Shown here piece after piece: positions 12,501 to 24,247 of a stretch of 64,000 nt of DNA; the first letter of the stretch is position 1, and each line of letters begins with the position of its first letter. The notes under the pieces are model-generated. The model was not told the origin of the DNA. It was given only the letters and a program-made list of their open reading frames with translations, and searched no databases. This DNA comes from Podarcis raffonei (taxonomy: Eukaryota > Chordata > Lepidosauria > Squamata > Lacertidae): assembly GCF_027172205.1 (NCBI RefSeq), contig NC_070614.1, forward strand, positions 35,904,001 to 35,968,000, in the 5' to 3' direction. The position numbers and the translations under genes are program-made.

Positions 12501-15500
12501 CCCAAGGTGCCACAGCACACTTGTTGAAAACCACTGGACAACAGCTATCATGCCTTGCCATCATGCCTTGCCATGGCTGAGGCTGCGTTCTTCAGAAAAC
12601 ACCCCCCCCCGCTGCCTTCTCTACTTTCAGACCCCAACACTGCAAACCAGAAGTCTGTTTATTCTCTCTCCTGTTCCCATTTTTCTTGCCTTTCCAATGC
12701 TGAAATCTCATCATGACAATGTAACTTATGTTTTCCCCAGCCAGAGATCCTCTCCCCACATAAAACAAACAAAAACAAACCCGTTTCTCTTAATTCAGTC
12801 TCACCTCCCATAGCTGAAGAATTTCAGAGAAGGCAAATTCCCTCTTGAACCAGATCAAGATCCATCGGAAGCAGAAGCAGAAGGTGCCAGATTCCTTAGA
12901 GTCTGAGAGAAGGAGCCAAGAAGGGCAGGAGGAGTCAGTAACAGATTGTTTTATACAATCAAGAATTCCAAAGATTAAGAAATGCCTCACTTGCTTCGGT
13001 CTTTGCTTCCTTTAAGCTTTCAAAGGAATTAGCCAGAGACTAAATGAAAGAGCCCCCAAATAATTAATTGAACCCCTACCTACACCCTTTTATTTAAACC
13101 AGTCAAAATGACACGCAACTGTGGCAAGCTTTTGAGTTATCCAGAACTCTTCATCAGGGAAGATGTTATACAAAGCTGGGGAAGTGAAGAAAAATAAAAA
13201 GCAAAGAAAGTGGTGATTTTGTAGCCAAGAGCTCAGTTTGTGGACCTGAATAACTAGGAGCTCCAAATTCACCTACTATATTTCATTATTAAAAACAAGC
13301 ACCCACAATAGGAGACCTGTCCTTTCCAGACAACATATGTTAAAACCACCCAGATTTCAGCAGTCCCAGAACTAGACACACAAGTACCTAGGAAGTCACA
13401 GAGTGGGGGGTCCAGCACCCTGAGGAGCAAATTGAGCTGAGACAGCTGTCGCTTCATGGACTCCTGGCTTTCTTCAAAATTGCGGTGCTGTGGGCAGAAA
13501 GTGAGAGTACATGGACAAGTTTATGGAAAGAAGGTGACATTTGGAACAGCTGCAAGGCCCTTTCTGAGCTCTCCCAGGCCATGTACTCACCACCAGCTCC
13601 ATAAAACCACAGAAACACCAGAAGGCATCCACTTCATTCTGGGTGACGTAGAGAATGGGGGACAGGAGGTCACTCATGCCTTGGACGTAGCCTGTGCAAG
13701 GAAGCAAAAGACATGAAGCCACTGGGTTTTACAACTGAAGCTGCAGACCCACCAAGTTATTTTCTCTTTCTACTAGGGTGTTGCAGCATGACGGGATGAG
13801 AGATACAATTACTGGACTGGTGAGGGTTCAGAGCGTTAAGAGGACCCATAAAAGACTAGCTGGAGAAGTCTGCAGGGCTGTCTGCATTGTGCATACTTCT
13901 CAACATGGAATTCAGTATCCCAAGTATTTCAGTTTTCATTTTCATGGGGGGGAAATGAATACTAGAGTCAAGTTTCTAGTCCACGTGGCTGTGTGAAGCT
14001 TGAAAACAGGTGATGGGTTTATTTTAGCACAGAATACACACAGCAGTACTTGGGCCCAAGATCAAGAACAGGCAACTGTTGGGGTAGCCTAGACCATTAA
14101 GGGAATCATCCACAAAAGGCACTCTTACTGCAGACTAGCCTCCCCCAATCTGGTGAGCTACAGATGCTTTGGACTACAACTTCCATCAGCATAGCATGGC
14201 AGCGCCAGCTGGGGCTGATGGGAGTTGTGGTCCAAAATCTCTGGGTTTGACTAGTGAGGGGTAGAAGGGGGTGTAGCAGGATCTGAAACAGTACAAGCCC
14301 ATTGGGACACCATGGGAGATTCTGGAATGCATTCTGCTGCCACTTAGCATGACCGGATCAGAGATGGTACATCCCACCTCCAACCTAGCAAAAGGCTGCA
14401 ACAGTCTTCCCTGTGCTGGTGCCCTCCAGAGATTTTGGATTCCAACTCTCCCCCTCCCCCACGCTAGTTAAGGGGCCTCCTAGGCCAAGCAACCAAAGAC
14501 TCCCAAACCTGAGCTGGTTCTACAATGGCGCACTGCTGGCGTTCCCTCCCCACCTCCAGACTCACCCAGGTCAAAGTTGTACATGCAGTAGGTCATCAGC
14601 ACGTCATTCAGGAGCACTAGGCCAGGGTTCTCGCTGCCCTCATAGAATTTGTTGTTCCTATCCGTGCGGCTCACGTCTCTTTCTGCAAAGGCAGACAGAC
14701 ACCCCCCATGAAATTATCCATAAAACTCGTTTATTGCCTTTCTGCCAAAGGCCACTCAAAGCGATGACGAATACAGGACAGTAACGAGGCAAATGAGCGA
14801 GAGAAAGTAGCAACACACAGCTGAGAGGAGCTGCAGAAGCAAAACCCCAGGAAAAGCTCCAGGGGCCCCCAGCTCAGTGGCAGAGCAAAGGCTTTTTATG
14901 CAGAAAGCTCCAAGTTAAAGTCATGGTACTTCCCCTTAAAGGGGTGGGTGGGTGGTGCACACTTATGCCATGTTTTGAAAGTAAGACAGCTTGGCTGTCC
15001 TAACACCTTTATGGAAGTCTATGGAATGGTCACATTTGGTAAACTATGTGCAATTCTGCTAGGCCTCCTCCCACCCCAATGTGGTGGCTGATGCCTCATG
15101 GGGCAGAAGGCGGGGAGACCAACAGCAGGTGGAATCAGAGCCAATGAGAGCCAACTAATTTTGGGAACACAGGAAGGTGCTTTATGCAGGGTCAGTCCAC
15201 GGGTGCAGCTACCTACAGTGACTAGCAGCAGCCCTCCGTGGCTTCAGACCAAATTCTCTTCTGGCGCCATCTGGAGACACCGGGGATTGAACCTGGGACC
15301 TTCTGCATGCAAAACAGAGGCTCTGACTATTGTGCTATGACCTTTGCCCAGTCTAGTTTTGTCCCCATCCAGGGTGCTAGCTAAGGGCAGAATGAGTTTG
15401 GCAGGGCAGTGCTCCATTTGCCCTAAAGGACCACCCTCCATTGCTAGTCCCGTCCTTTAAAAATATCTATTTTAGAGAAGGAAAAGGTGCAAAAAGCCAA

Positions 15501-18500
15501 GCTGCCAAAAAATAAAGGAGCTGAAGCACCTCCTCTAAGAGATGAGGCAAAAGTGTTTGGATCCGTTTAGTTTAGAAAAAGACGATTGGGGCAAAACAGA
15601 AGTTTATAAAGTTATGAATTCTGGGGGGGGGGGAGAAAGAGCGAGATTCTCCCCCTCCTCCCACAATCCTGGAATGTGAATGTCACTTAAATTGATTGGC
15701 AATCGATGCAGGATGGATAAAAGAAAATGGCTCTTCACACAATGCATAATTCATCCATGAATTTTACTGCCACGAGATGTGGTGCTGGCTGCTGGCTTAG
15801 ATGGCATTGAAAGGAAGATAGATTCATAGAGCACAGGTTTAATGCTCTCATTTATCAGCTAATAGCCACAACTGCTAAAGAGAACATTCATCCTCAGAAG
15901 AAGTATATCCCCCTCTTGCATTCCTGTTGCTAGAAAGAACTGTTGCCTTCACTTCCTGCTTGTGGGCTCTCTTAATGCATCTATCTGGCTGGCCACTGCT
16001 GGAAACAGGGTGAGAAAAAACTAGGTACCCCTTTGGACTGATCCAGCAGGTCTCTTGCATATGGACCACTTGTTACCACAAAGTGTTTTTATGATCGCCA
16101 ACCTCTTGCTGTGTGCACACAAGGCTGTGCTGTCAGGCAGGGGAAAGAGGACGGAAAACAAAAACGAAGCAAGAAAATATCTTGTGACAAAGAGGGGTGT
16201 TGAACTCCTAACAAATGAGGAACAAGAGCCAGAACTTATACTGACCAATCAGGCTGCGGTAGCCACGCAGCAAGGAGTTCCGCTGTTCCTGTTCCTCGCT
16301 GACCGACTTCCACTGTAGTTTCATGCGGAAGTACTCATCCCTGTGGACACACATGGGAAGGAAGTTGTTAAGAGAGTTCAGAGGTTTAAATGCTGACCCA
16401 CAGACTGATCGCCTCCTTCCAAACCCCAGTTCCAGTACTCCTTTGGCTTCCCCATAACCCTGACCCAGACTTACGTTTTCCTCCTCACTTGTGCCTTGTT
16501 CTCTTCACTGGTGTTGTCCCATGAGTAATAGCCCAAAAGGCATTTCCAGGCTTCTTTGCGTGATGACATGTTGAGACCCTGGAAGAGGAGCACCGTGGGG
16601 AGGGGGGGAGAGAAAGTGAATTAGGCCAAGTGTCAAAGAACGACACTAAGAAGTTGGGAAGGAAACCAACACGGCCCCACGCTGCATATATCCCTGGCCT
16701 GACAGGCAGCCACTCACACTTCTGCACAGACCCCCAATTCCCCCTGCAAACAACGGCCTCTCGCTCTCTCCTCCCCACAGGCCTCACCCCAGCGAAGATC
16801 CTTCTGCGCAAGGCAACGGGGTCCCTCACACGCCCATCTGGGTCCAAGTGCTGCTCCCATTCCTGCTCCGAGACGGGAGCCTCCCGCTGGACAGACGGAC
16901 GCTCTCCTAGCCGTGCCTGCTGCCGGGGCAGAAAAGAGGAAGGAACTTAAAAAGAAGTGTCAAGGAAAGACACCTCCCAAGGGGTATGGAGAAAATAAAG
17001 GGGTGGCAAGTGAGGGGGAGGGGACCTCTCTTTTATGTTGACGCATGCCTGCTGAAAAATCCCTGCACCACTGGAAGGATTGGAATAAACTTTTTAGGGC
17101 GCCTGTCTACATTTGGGTCTAGACCAGTGGTTCCTAAATGGTGGGATCCATGGAACCCAGGGAGTCTGCAAAACCTACCCAGGGGTCCGTGGCACATAAT
17201 AAAACAACTACCATAACACAACAAAAGCTACCACAGAGAGATCAGAATTTTCAAAAGTGGGGGTCCATGGCTTGGCTTTTGAAAAGCACGGGGTCCACAG
17301 CACTTAGCTAATTGGGAAGAACTGGTCTAGAAGACAAGCAGAAAGCATTTCAGATTGGTGCATGCTGTGGAGAAAGATCAGCAATGGTGGAAAGTTTACT
17401 TTTACACGTTTGCCCACTCTTACAGATCCTCTTGCCTTAGATTCCCCAATAAGCTTCTGCAGAACATGAGGGTTCCAAGAACACATGGGTTGATATCAGA
17501 GCATTTTTGAAGCCACAGTCTTGGTTCTCTAGCCCTCAGGAATTACCTCGTCAGTCACATGTATATTCATGGAAGGTCAAGGCCCTGGATTCTGCTCCAA
17601 GGAAGAATGAGGTCAACAGAGGCCTCGCCCCACTCACATACCCAGCACAAACCATCTAGACCAGGCTAACTGCTTCAACCACCAAGCCTGCCTTGTAATG
17701 TTGTAGTGTGGTGGTGGTGGGTTTGGGGTGAGCATGACGCAAATCTCCTTAGGCCTCTGTGTGAATGGATTGCTTGGTCCTCACTCAATGGAAAGAGCTT
17801 TCTTGCAAAGGGGCTCATGTCCACCCCTCCATCTCTCTGGCATTCACCCCCATTTCCTTGCTCACATTCTCCCACAACCGCTCCCAAATAGTCACCTCTG
17901 ATGCAATCATAGGCTAGTAGGCGTGAGCGGGTGGCTGGGAGTAAGGAAAGATGGCCAAAGATCTCTTGGCCTACAGAGAAGCACACACAAACACACATAC
18001 ACTGGGTGCCATTCCTCTCCCCCTCCACCGCCCCACAGTGGAGCTACCTGTTCCAACACTCACACAGGTGATAACTTCAAAGCCTGTCTCATCCTCAATG
18101 TTGGCAGCAGCTGGGTCGCCATGGGAATGCTGGATGACGCCGTCCTCATGGTGCAGAGCCCCACGGAAGAAGTTGGTGACTTTGGAGAAGCCACCAAACG
18201 TGGCAGCATAAGGATCCTGCAGGAACCGCTAGGGAAAGAGAAGGTGGCTTAAAAAAGAAGAAGCCACATATCACCTTTGGCTTGCTGCCCAATTCTAGCG
18301 TTGCTGAATTAAGATTCAATTTGGGCTTCTCAGCTCTGCATCAATAATCAATATTCCAGATACAAAACACCCACCCACACACCCCAACTTTTTACCATTA
18401 CTGCCTTTCTGTTCTAATATAAATAAACAAACAAATAAACAAACAAACAAATAAATTGGTAATATATATATTACCAAACTTAAAACCATGGAGAGACCTG

Positions 18501-21500
18501 GTCTGAATAGAGACATTGGATTCTTATCTCATTATACATGTCAGGGAAGAGTTAGAAGTTTTCAAAACCCCATAACTGGCATCTTCAAGAAATTTTTGAA
18601 GAGACAGATAGCGAGGAAGAGGAGTTCATAGGGTTCGGTCCTTCAGAAACAGAGGAGAGCAAGGAGGAGGAAGGGGGGCTTAGGGAAGGGGGTGATGTCA
18701 GGGAAGAGTTAGAAGTTTTCAGTTTCTCAGAGGGAGAAAGCATTCCCCAAGGGGGGAAGGAGAGCAGTGAATCTAATAGAAGGGAGCAAGAGGAACAACA
18801 GGGAGGGACCGGCTGTTCCCAGGAAAGGCAAGGGTTAAGTTCTACCTCAGATTCGGAGGAGGGGAGATACAAGCCAGCTCTAGCCAGGAGGTTAGAAAAA
18901 AGAGCGGGAAAACAAAGGGAAGGGCGCGTGAGAGTGGCTGGTCATGGAGAAGCAGAGCTCAGAAGGTATCTGAAAGAAGTGACTCTGAGGAATAATATTT
19001 AAGAACCGTTTATAAGATTGTTTTGTTAATACGCAATAAAAAGTTTTATAAAAGAACAAGAAGCGTTTGTGTGGTGATCTGAAGAGGACAACGACCAGGC
19101 CTGACAATACATGAGAAAGCTATTTTTAGCCATCCCACCCCTTGCTTTCTCCTGTAAGACCAATTGCAGTCATTAACAGTCGTCAACAGTTTTACCACAC
19201 CTATCAGTCAATCACCCATTCCCACCACCCTTCTGAGTAATACCCCTCCCCACCCTCACACTATATATAAGAAGGGTCTGGTGACTTCTGTTTCAGTGTA
19301 TCTGAAGAAGTGTGCATGCACACGAAAGCTCATACCCAGAACAAACTTAGTTGGTCTCTAAGGTGCTACTGGAAGGAAATTTTTTATATTGTTTCGACTA
19401 CGGCAGACCAACACGGCTACCTACCTGTAACTTGTACTAATATAATTCATTCAAGGAAACCCAGGAGCCCATGTTCCCATAACTCCCTGCTCTAACCAGT
19501 GTCAGCACCTACAACAGACAAGTCTCCCTTTTTATAGCTTTTGTCCCTTCCCACATAATCCCACTGCCACAAGTCTAGATTTCTCCCACAGAGCCAGGCC
19601 ACACAAACACAGCCTCTCTGCATTCTAATCCTCTAGAACAGTGGTTCCCAATTAGCGGTCTGCGAACCCCCAACCAGGAGGTCCATGGCACATATCCATC
19701 CTGTTTTGGGGAGTCGTGCTCTCATGCGGGTCACATGACTCATGCAGGAGCATGGCCTGGAAGACACGCGTCTCCGTTTTTGCGGGACATGTTGGAGGGT
19801 ATGGTGGCACCATTCACATAACAAAACTACCAGAGAGATATCAACATTTTCAGAAGTAGGGGGTTCCATAACTTGGCTTTTCAAAAACAGGGGGTCCCTT
19901 TGCTAATTGGGAACCACTGAATTAGAACTTAAGTCACAGTTGCAGGGCATTTTGGAGAAGGGCCTCACCGACACAAGGTTGGAAGAGCTGTCATCGAAGA
20001 GTTGAAGCTCATCGAAGGAGTGGGAGAGGGCGTACGAATCGTGTGTGTAAACCAAGTAGAGGCGGGAATCTTTGGGGGAGCTGCAAGGCGAGAAGAGAAA
20101 CCAGAGTGAGTTTATTGCCTTCCAGACACTGTTAGGTTATCTGAAGGACCACTGGCACCTGGACAAGCTGCAAAATTAGCGAAATCAGAGACCCTCCTTT
20201 CAGGTCCATGAGTGAATGAGCACCATGGGCAGGGCCTTTTCAGTGATGGCTCTACACATCACATCCCCTCCCTAAGGATGGCCTCATCATTGTTGCTTTT
20301 AAAAAGCAATTGTGAAAACATTTTACACCAGTCTGAGTCCAACTAATTTACTATGATGGTTTTTCAGTTCAGAACTGAGTATTGTATTATTTTTCTTCTT
20401 TAATCTGCAGTGTTGGGGAAAGTGCTCCCTGCCTCCAGGTTCGTGCAAACTGACTGCCTCAATCCTGAGTAATGCAGCCCAGAAGTTGAAGGCTAGTTGG
20501 GCAGCACCTTCCACATCTGACTTAAGAGCTTTCTCTTTACTTCCACTGCTTTATCTTTTGAACAAATAAGGTACCCGGCACCACCCTCACTCACGTGGCT
20601 AAGATAACGTATTTGCAGAGGGCCTTGAGCAGGGCTTTGGTGCCTCCACGGTGGAAGTGCAGGGCTTGAATGGAGATGCCGTCTTTGGTGATGAAGATGA
20701 GGTATGACCAGCCCAAACCTGGCTTGCTCTTGCGGATAGATTTCAGCTCAGACAAGCTGAGGGAGAAGGCCCACTGACCACGTGGGACCGGAGATTTGGG
20801 CCCGGAAGCTGCTGGAGAGGGGAAAGCCAAGCACAAATATAAAAGGGATGATGTCAAGAGAACCAGAAAAGAATATCCCACATTTGCCAGCTACTTCTTC
20901 TCCCCTACCTCCATCCTGTATCCCTTGTTGCATCCTTACCAGCAATCCCTGTACTATGCCACTTAACTATACCAAGGGGCAAACATCCCTTTCATCTTTT
21001 TGATTACCATTTGTTTCCTCTTGAGTCCGAGCCCGGGTCCCCACTGTACTGATCACAGCCCAGTCCGGTTCATACCCCGGATCAAAGATTTCTTCTTCAG
21101 TCTGGCAGCCCACTGGGTCCTGGAAAATGGAAAGAGAGATCAGGGCTTTCAGAAGCTACCCAATTCCTTAGATTTCATCATGATCTTCAAGGAGGTGCTC
21201 ACACAAATTATGAATTAAATGGAATACACGTTGAACTCTTGGTCTCACTGAGAGGAATTTGAGTGTGGAAGGTGTGGAAGGACAGACTCCTCTTTAAACA
21301 GAAGTACATTCCTGTCTTTATGAACCTTAACAGACCTGAAATTGCCCTGCTCCCTTTCTGCATCACAATGGAGGGGCTACTTCCTAGGATGAGAAATACA
21401 GGATTCGCTAAACACAGTCCTCGTTAGGAAAAATAATAATGCACTGTTATATGTAAAGAGAATGGGAAACAGTATAGAAGATCATTCCCCATCCTGAACA

Positions 21501-24247
21501 AAACCATAAATGAGCATCTAAAGATATAAGCGCTTCCTTAGGGTGTTCCTGTCTTAAAACATAAGAATTAGTAATACTTTGCATACAGAAAGTCTCAGTC
21601 CCTGGCTTTTCCAATTAAAGAGATCTAGTGCAGGAGGACTGAGAAAGGTCTCCGTCTGATGCTTTGGAGAGCCACCGCCAATTGTAGTGGGCAGCCCTGA
21701 GCCAGTTGTTTGACTCTATATAAAGCAGTTTCAAATGTCCAACATTTCTGCTGGTTTAACTATATCACAGAATACTTTTTCTGTGCAACCATTTCCAGGA
21801 CTGGCTCTGATCAACAGAGGGGGAAAAGATGGCATCCTTTCTAGAACATAGAACAGCAGAGAGCTGGCATATCCTCATGACTTCATTCTCCACGATCCTC
21901 CTAGAGAGGGGGTGGGGTGGAGAAAGCAGGGAATAGACCCCTGTGTGGAAATCATAAAGTAGTAAAGGCACATTCCTGAATAACATTTGCAGCTTTGTGT
22001 CCTGGTTAATGGGAATGAAGCCCAGAACAACTATCTAACTACACCAACTCAAATGGTGGGGAAGTCCCAGCAGCTGCTCCACAGTCCTACAGCTCTTTCC
22101 CCCAGAAACCAATTTTAAAATCTACCATTTTTGAGAGGCTATGGCAATGCGATATGAAAAGAACAAGGAAACTAAAGCACCAGTTCCCAATACAGGCAAA
22201 ACTTTTTAATGAATCACTAGTCTAAATAATGTTTTATTTAGACGATGTTTCATTACTTAAGTTATTAGAACACAATGTGATGAAGATTTAATATACCAGT
22301 AGAAGTTTATACCAGCAAGAAAGAGGGCCTCACCTTCTTGGTATATGTGATCTGAGCAGCATCTGATGACTCTTCTATGGGTGTCCATTGTAGCAAAGTA
22401 TCCGAGCCCTGAATAAAAGGAGAAAAACAGTCTCATGAGAGAGTCATAAAAAAGATATCCATAACTGTGTACACACACTTTACTAAAACAATCCAGATGC
22501 TGTAACAAAGCAATCTGAATTTGATCACCTAGATGATATAAGTTTAACGAAAGTCAAATAGCATTACTGATTCTCCAAGCCTCAGGGAAGAATAAGAAAC
22601 TGTCGAGCACTAAGGATTGCCACCTCTGTATACCTCTTCCTTCTCCTACGAAAGTGACTCATCCCCAATTAGTGGAAAATCTCTTCAAACCTACACCCAC
22701 TCTATATTTCAAGATGTCACCAGGTACTGCCTACACCTTTTCACAATGTCACCAGGCACAGCTTACAGTTTTTCAAGTCTACTTCTGAAATCACAAGCGC
22801 TAGGAACACTCTTTAAAATCAAAGCCCAATGTACTCAGAATGCTGAAATCTATACAGTGGTACCCCCCAAGACGAACGCCTCGGAAGACGAAAAACTCAC
22901 TAGACGAAGGAGTTTTTCGTTTTCTTAGCCGCTTCGCAAGACGCATTTCCCTATGGGCTTGCTTCGCAAAACGAAGCTTGCCCCGCAAGCTCCGGGGATA
23001 GCGGGGAAGCGCAGCGCGTCTTCCCCGCTGTCCCCGGACCTCTTTTGAAGCAAGGGGCGGCGGGGAGAAGATTGCTTCTCCCCGTTGCCAGCCCCGCAAT
23101 CTCCGGGGACAGAGGGGAAGGCGCGCGCGCCTTCCCCTCTGTCCCCGGACCCCTTTTGAACCAAGGGGCGGCAACGGGGAGAAGCGATTCTCCCCGCTGC
23201 CCCTTCCCTTGCTTTAAAACAGGTCCGGGGACAGAGGGGAAGACGCACGCCGCTTCCCCTCTGTCCCCGGACGGTCTCCATAGGAACGCATTGATTGATT
23301 TTCAATGCATTCCTATGGGAAACCGTGCTTCGCAAGACGAAAAACTCGCAAGAAGAAAAAACTTGCGGAACGAATTAATTTCGTCTTGCGAGGCACCACT
23401 GTACCAACCAAATTCTACCACCACACCCCACATGCACTGACCTTTTTCCTATCTTGTGTGCACAACCCTTCCCTCATCCCTTTTCCAACTCCAACCTTTA
23501 TCCCACCTCAACCAACCTTCTCGATTATGCGGATAACCCCCGGAATCAGGGAATCCTGGTCAGGATGACGCTTTGCGCTGGTGTGTAAATAGACACCATC
23601 CTTTTCAAATGCAACCTGAAGGAGGACAGGGGAAAAAACAGGAGGTCAGCACAGGAAGCAGGTTCACTGGCATCCCCACCCACCTCTGTAGAATGCAGCT
23701 GGGGAAGGGAAGCCCTGCCTCAAACTAAGGCCGCTGGAACATACTTTATGGCCCCCTCAATAACACTAAAGTAAGAGGAAGGGCGACTTTATGAAGACAA
23801 CTCAGAGCAAGGGCTTTTTAGGAAGGCGGTCAGATTCCGCTTCTCCCCACTAACTTATCCAGCTGAGGGGACGAGAGAGCCGCTCTACCAACCTCCCACT
23901 GCGCTCAAGAGGAGGAAAGAGACCCTCCCGCTCTGCTCCTGGGGGACAAATGTGAGCTCTCCGAGAGAGGGGAAACCCAACCCTCCCCCCAAGCCTCCCC
24001 TTCTCCGAGGAGCCTGGCCAGCCCTGCCCCACTGCGGGGAAGGCCTCCCTCACCCTGCAGCCCCCTAACTCCATTCTCCCTGACAGCCACTTCCGGAAAA
24101 ACAATCCGTCATTTCCTGCTCCATTTGCTCCACCCTCTTGGTTAGGCCGCTTCCCACCCACCCCGGCCGCCATTCTTGTTTCTGGCAGAAAGCGCCTCAG
24201 CAAGGAACGCTTACGGGCGCCACGTCCGCGGACGCTTCTGCCGCCAT
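7777..24247 (-). CDS. TBC1D17: TBC1D17, Rab GTPase-activating protein, 17 coding exons
   Basis: Coding exons in transcript order: 24247-24215, 23615-23517, 22408-22334, 21119-21008, 20811-20595, 20080-19969, 18228-18064, 16916-16788, 16578-16475, 16340-16246, 14682-14566, 13691-13591, 13487-13388, 12902-12805, 10418-10302, 9445-9359, 7989-7777. All junctions are GT-AG and in phase, giving 657 aa against about 648 in human. The N-terminal half has VAFEKDGVYLHTSAK and FDPGYEPDWAVIST. The TBC domain (about 310-525) keeps the arginine finger in ERDVSRTD (R386) and the glutamine finger in YVQGMSD (Q423), so it should be catalytically competent. The C-tail is Ser/Pro-rich with DSSIEILP, as in human. 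Family knowledge: it stimulates GTP hydrolysis by Rabs such as Rab8 on recycling endosomes. The ATG lies in AAGATGGCGGC and gives MAAEASADVAP, with an N-terminus that differs from human, as is common. It shares a divergent promoter with AKT1S1. The introns hold the repeats listed separately. Exon borders are read by eye. Confidence 0.97.
8325..8525 (-). repeat. CR1-like LINE 3' relic in a TBC1D17 intron
   Basis: The segment 'cataagaagattcctgcgggatcagaccaaatg' through 'cagcaactggttttcatgc' is the antisense 3' end of the same dispersed family seen at 1950-2170. It is diverged and non-coding. Confidence 0.5.
9541..9584 (+). repeat. (GA)n microsatellite
   Basis: 22 uninterrupted GA units lie about 100 bases upstream (in transcript sense) of TBC1D17 exon 16. 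On the transcribed strand the tract is (CT)n, a pyrimidine tract ahead of that exon's acceptor. Confidence 0.95.
10112..10235. mobile_element. Palindromic hAT-like MITE relic
   Basis: 'ggtatggggaacctacag' and 'ccacagcttccccatctc' stand as degenerate inverted ends around 'ccacagctcccactg' and 'tgatgggagtgggagtcc'. Diverged relatives with the 'actacaactcccat' core lie at 14136-14250, 35795-35905 and 55018-55125. Confidence 0.45.
11615..11790 (-). repeat. tRNA-type SINE (second family), antisense
   Basis: 'aagctgccttacactgagacagaccat' through 'tgttctaccactgagctatggccc' is the reverse of the family described at 5886-6045. It lies in the long intron between TBC1D17 exons 14 and 15. Confidence 0.65.
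15205..15352 (-). repeat. tRNA-type SINE (second family), antisense fragment
   Basis: 'attgaacctgggaccttctgcatgcaaaac' ending in 'tattgtgctatgacc' is the antisense tRNA-like head. Only the head region is well kept. Confidence 0.55.
15470..16065 (+). repeat. CR1-like LINE 3' relic
   Basis: The run from 'gtttggatccgtttagtttagaaaaagac' through 'cacacaatgcataattcatccatg' to 'ggactgatccagcaggtctctt' is the sense-strand version of the dispersed CR1-type 3' family. It is the longest copy of that family here, and it is not open for translation. Confidence 0.5.
17125..17324. mobile_element. hAT-type MITE, copy A
   Basis: It begins CAGTGGTTCCTAAATGG and ends with the degenerate inverse (…GGGAAGAACTG). 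The 8-bp flanks GTCTAGAC (17117-17124) and GTCTAGAA (17325-17332) match at 7 of 8 positions, fitting a hAT target duplication. Its interior shares 'ggtccatggcttggctttt' with copy B at 19639-19919. Confidence 0.75.
18421..18455 (+). repeat. (AAAY)n simple repeat
   Basis: Units of aaac and aaat alternate in an A-rich tract in a TBC1D17 intron. No gene function is implied. Confidence 0.7.
18539..19106 (+). mobile_element. Solo LTR of an LTR retroelement (fossil)
   Basis: A 568-bp element starts TGTCAGG and ends CCTGACA and is flanked by perfect 5-bp direct repeats ATACA (18534-18538, 19107-19111). An AATAAA near 19036 would serve as the LTR poly(A) signal. There is no internal region, so it is a solo LTR left by recombination between two LTRs. 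The first ~25 bases recur about 160 bp inside the element. Gypsy-like or ERV-like origin was not resolved. The intact target duplication suggests modest age. Confidence 0.75.
19290..19435 (+). repeat. Dispersed reptile repeat, class not resolved
   Basis: The core 'cacacgaaagctcatacccagaac' and 'cttagttggtctctaaggtgctactgga', ending 'ctacggcagaccaacacggctacct', is a wording I know to recur across reptile genomes. I cannot assign it to a transposon class with confidence. Confidence 0.45.
19639..19919. mobile_element. hAT-type MITE, copy B, with 17-bp terminal inverted repeats
   Basis: The 281-bp element has perfect ends CAGTGGTTCCCAATTAG and CTAATTGGGAACCACTG. The flanking 8-mers (ctctagaa, aattagaa) agree only partly. 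The interior ('gggggttccataacttggctttt') matches copy A at 17125-17324. It is non-coding. Confidence 0.8.
20120..20340 (+). repeat. Possible LINE 3' relic
   Basis: 'gcagggccttttcagtgatggctct' resembles the degenerate 'GRAFSVMAL' wording of L2-like ORF2 ends, as in the better copy at 44900-46432. It is short and weak. Confidence 0.3.
21570..21745 (+). repeat. tRNA-type SINE (second family) fragment
   Basis: 'gcatacagaaagtctcagtccctggc' and 'tctgatgctttggagagccaccgcc' match the B-box region and tail of the family at 5886-6045. The start is degraded. Confidence 0.55.
22855..23401. mobile_element. Tigger/pogo-type MITE with three GC hairpins
   Basis: A 547-bp element has ends CAGTGGTACC…/…GGCACCACTG flanked by TA (22853-22854, 23402-23403). 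Its outer parts repeat 'gcaagacgaaaaactc'-type wording in both orientations. Its interior carries three self-complementary GC-rich segments at about 22991-23038, 23102-23149 and 23223-23272. It lies between TBC1D17 coding exons 2 and 3 and has no coding capacity. Confidence 0.85.
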
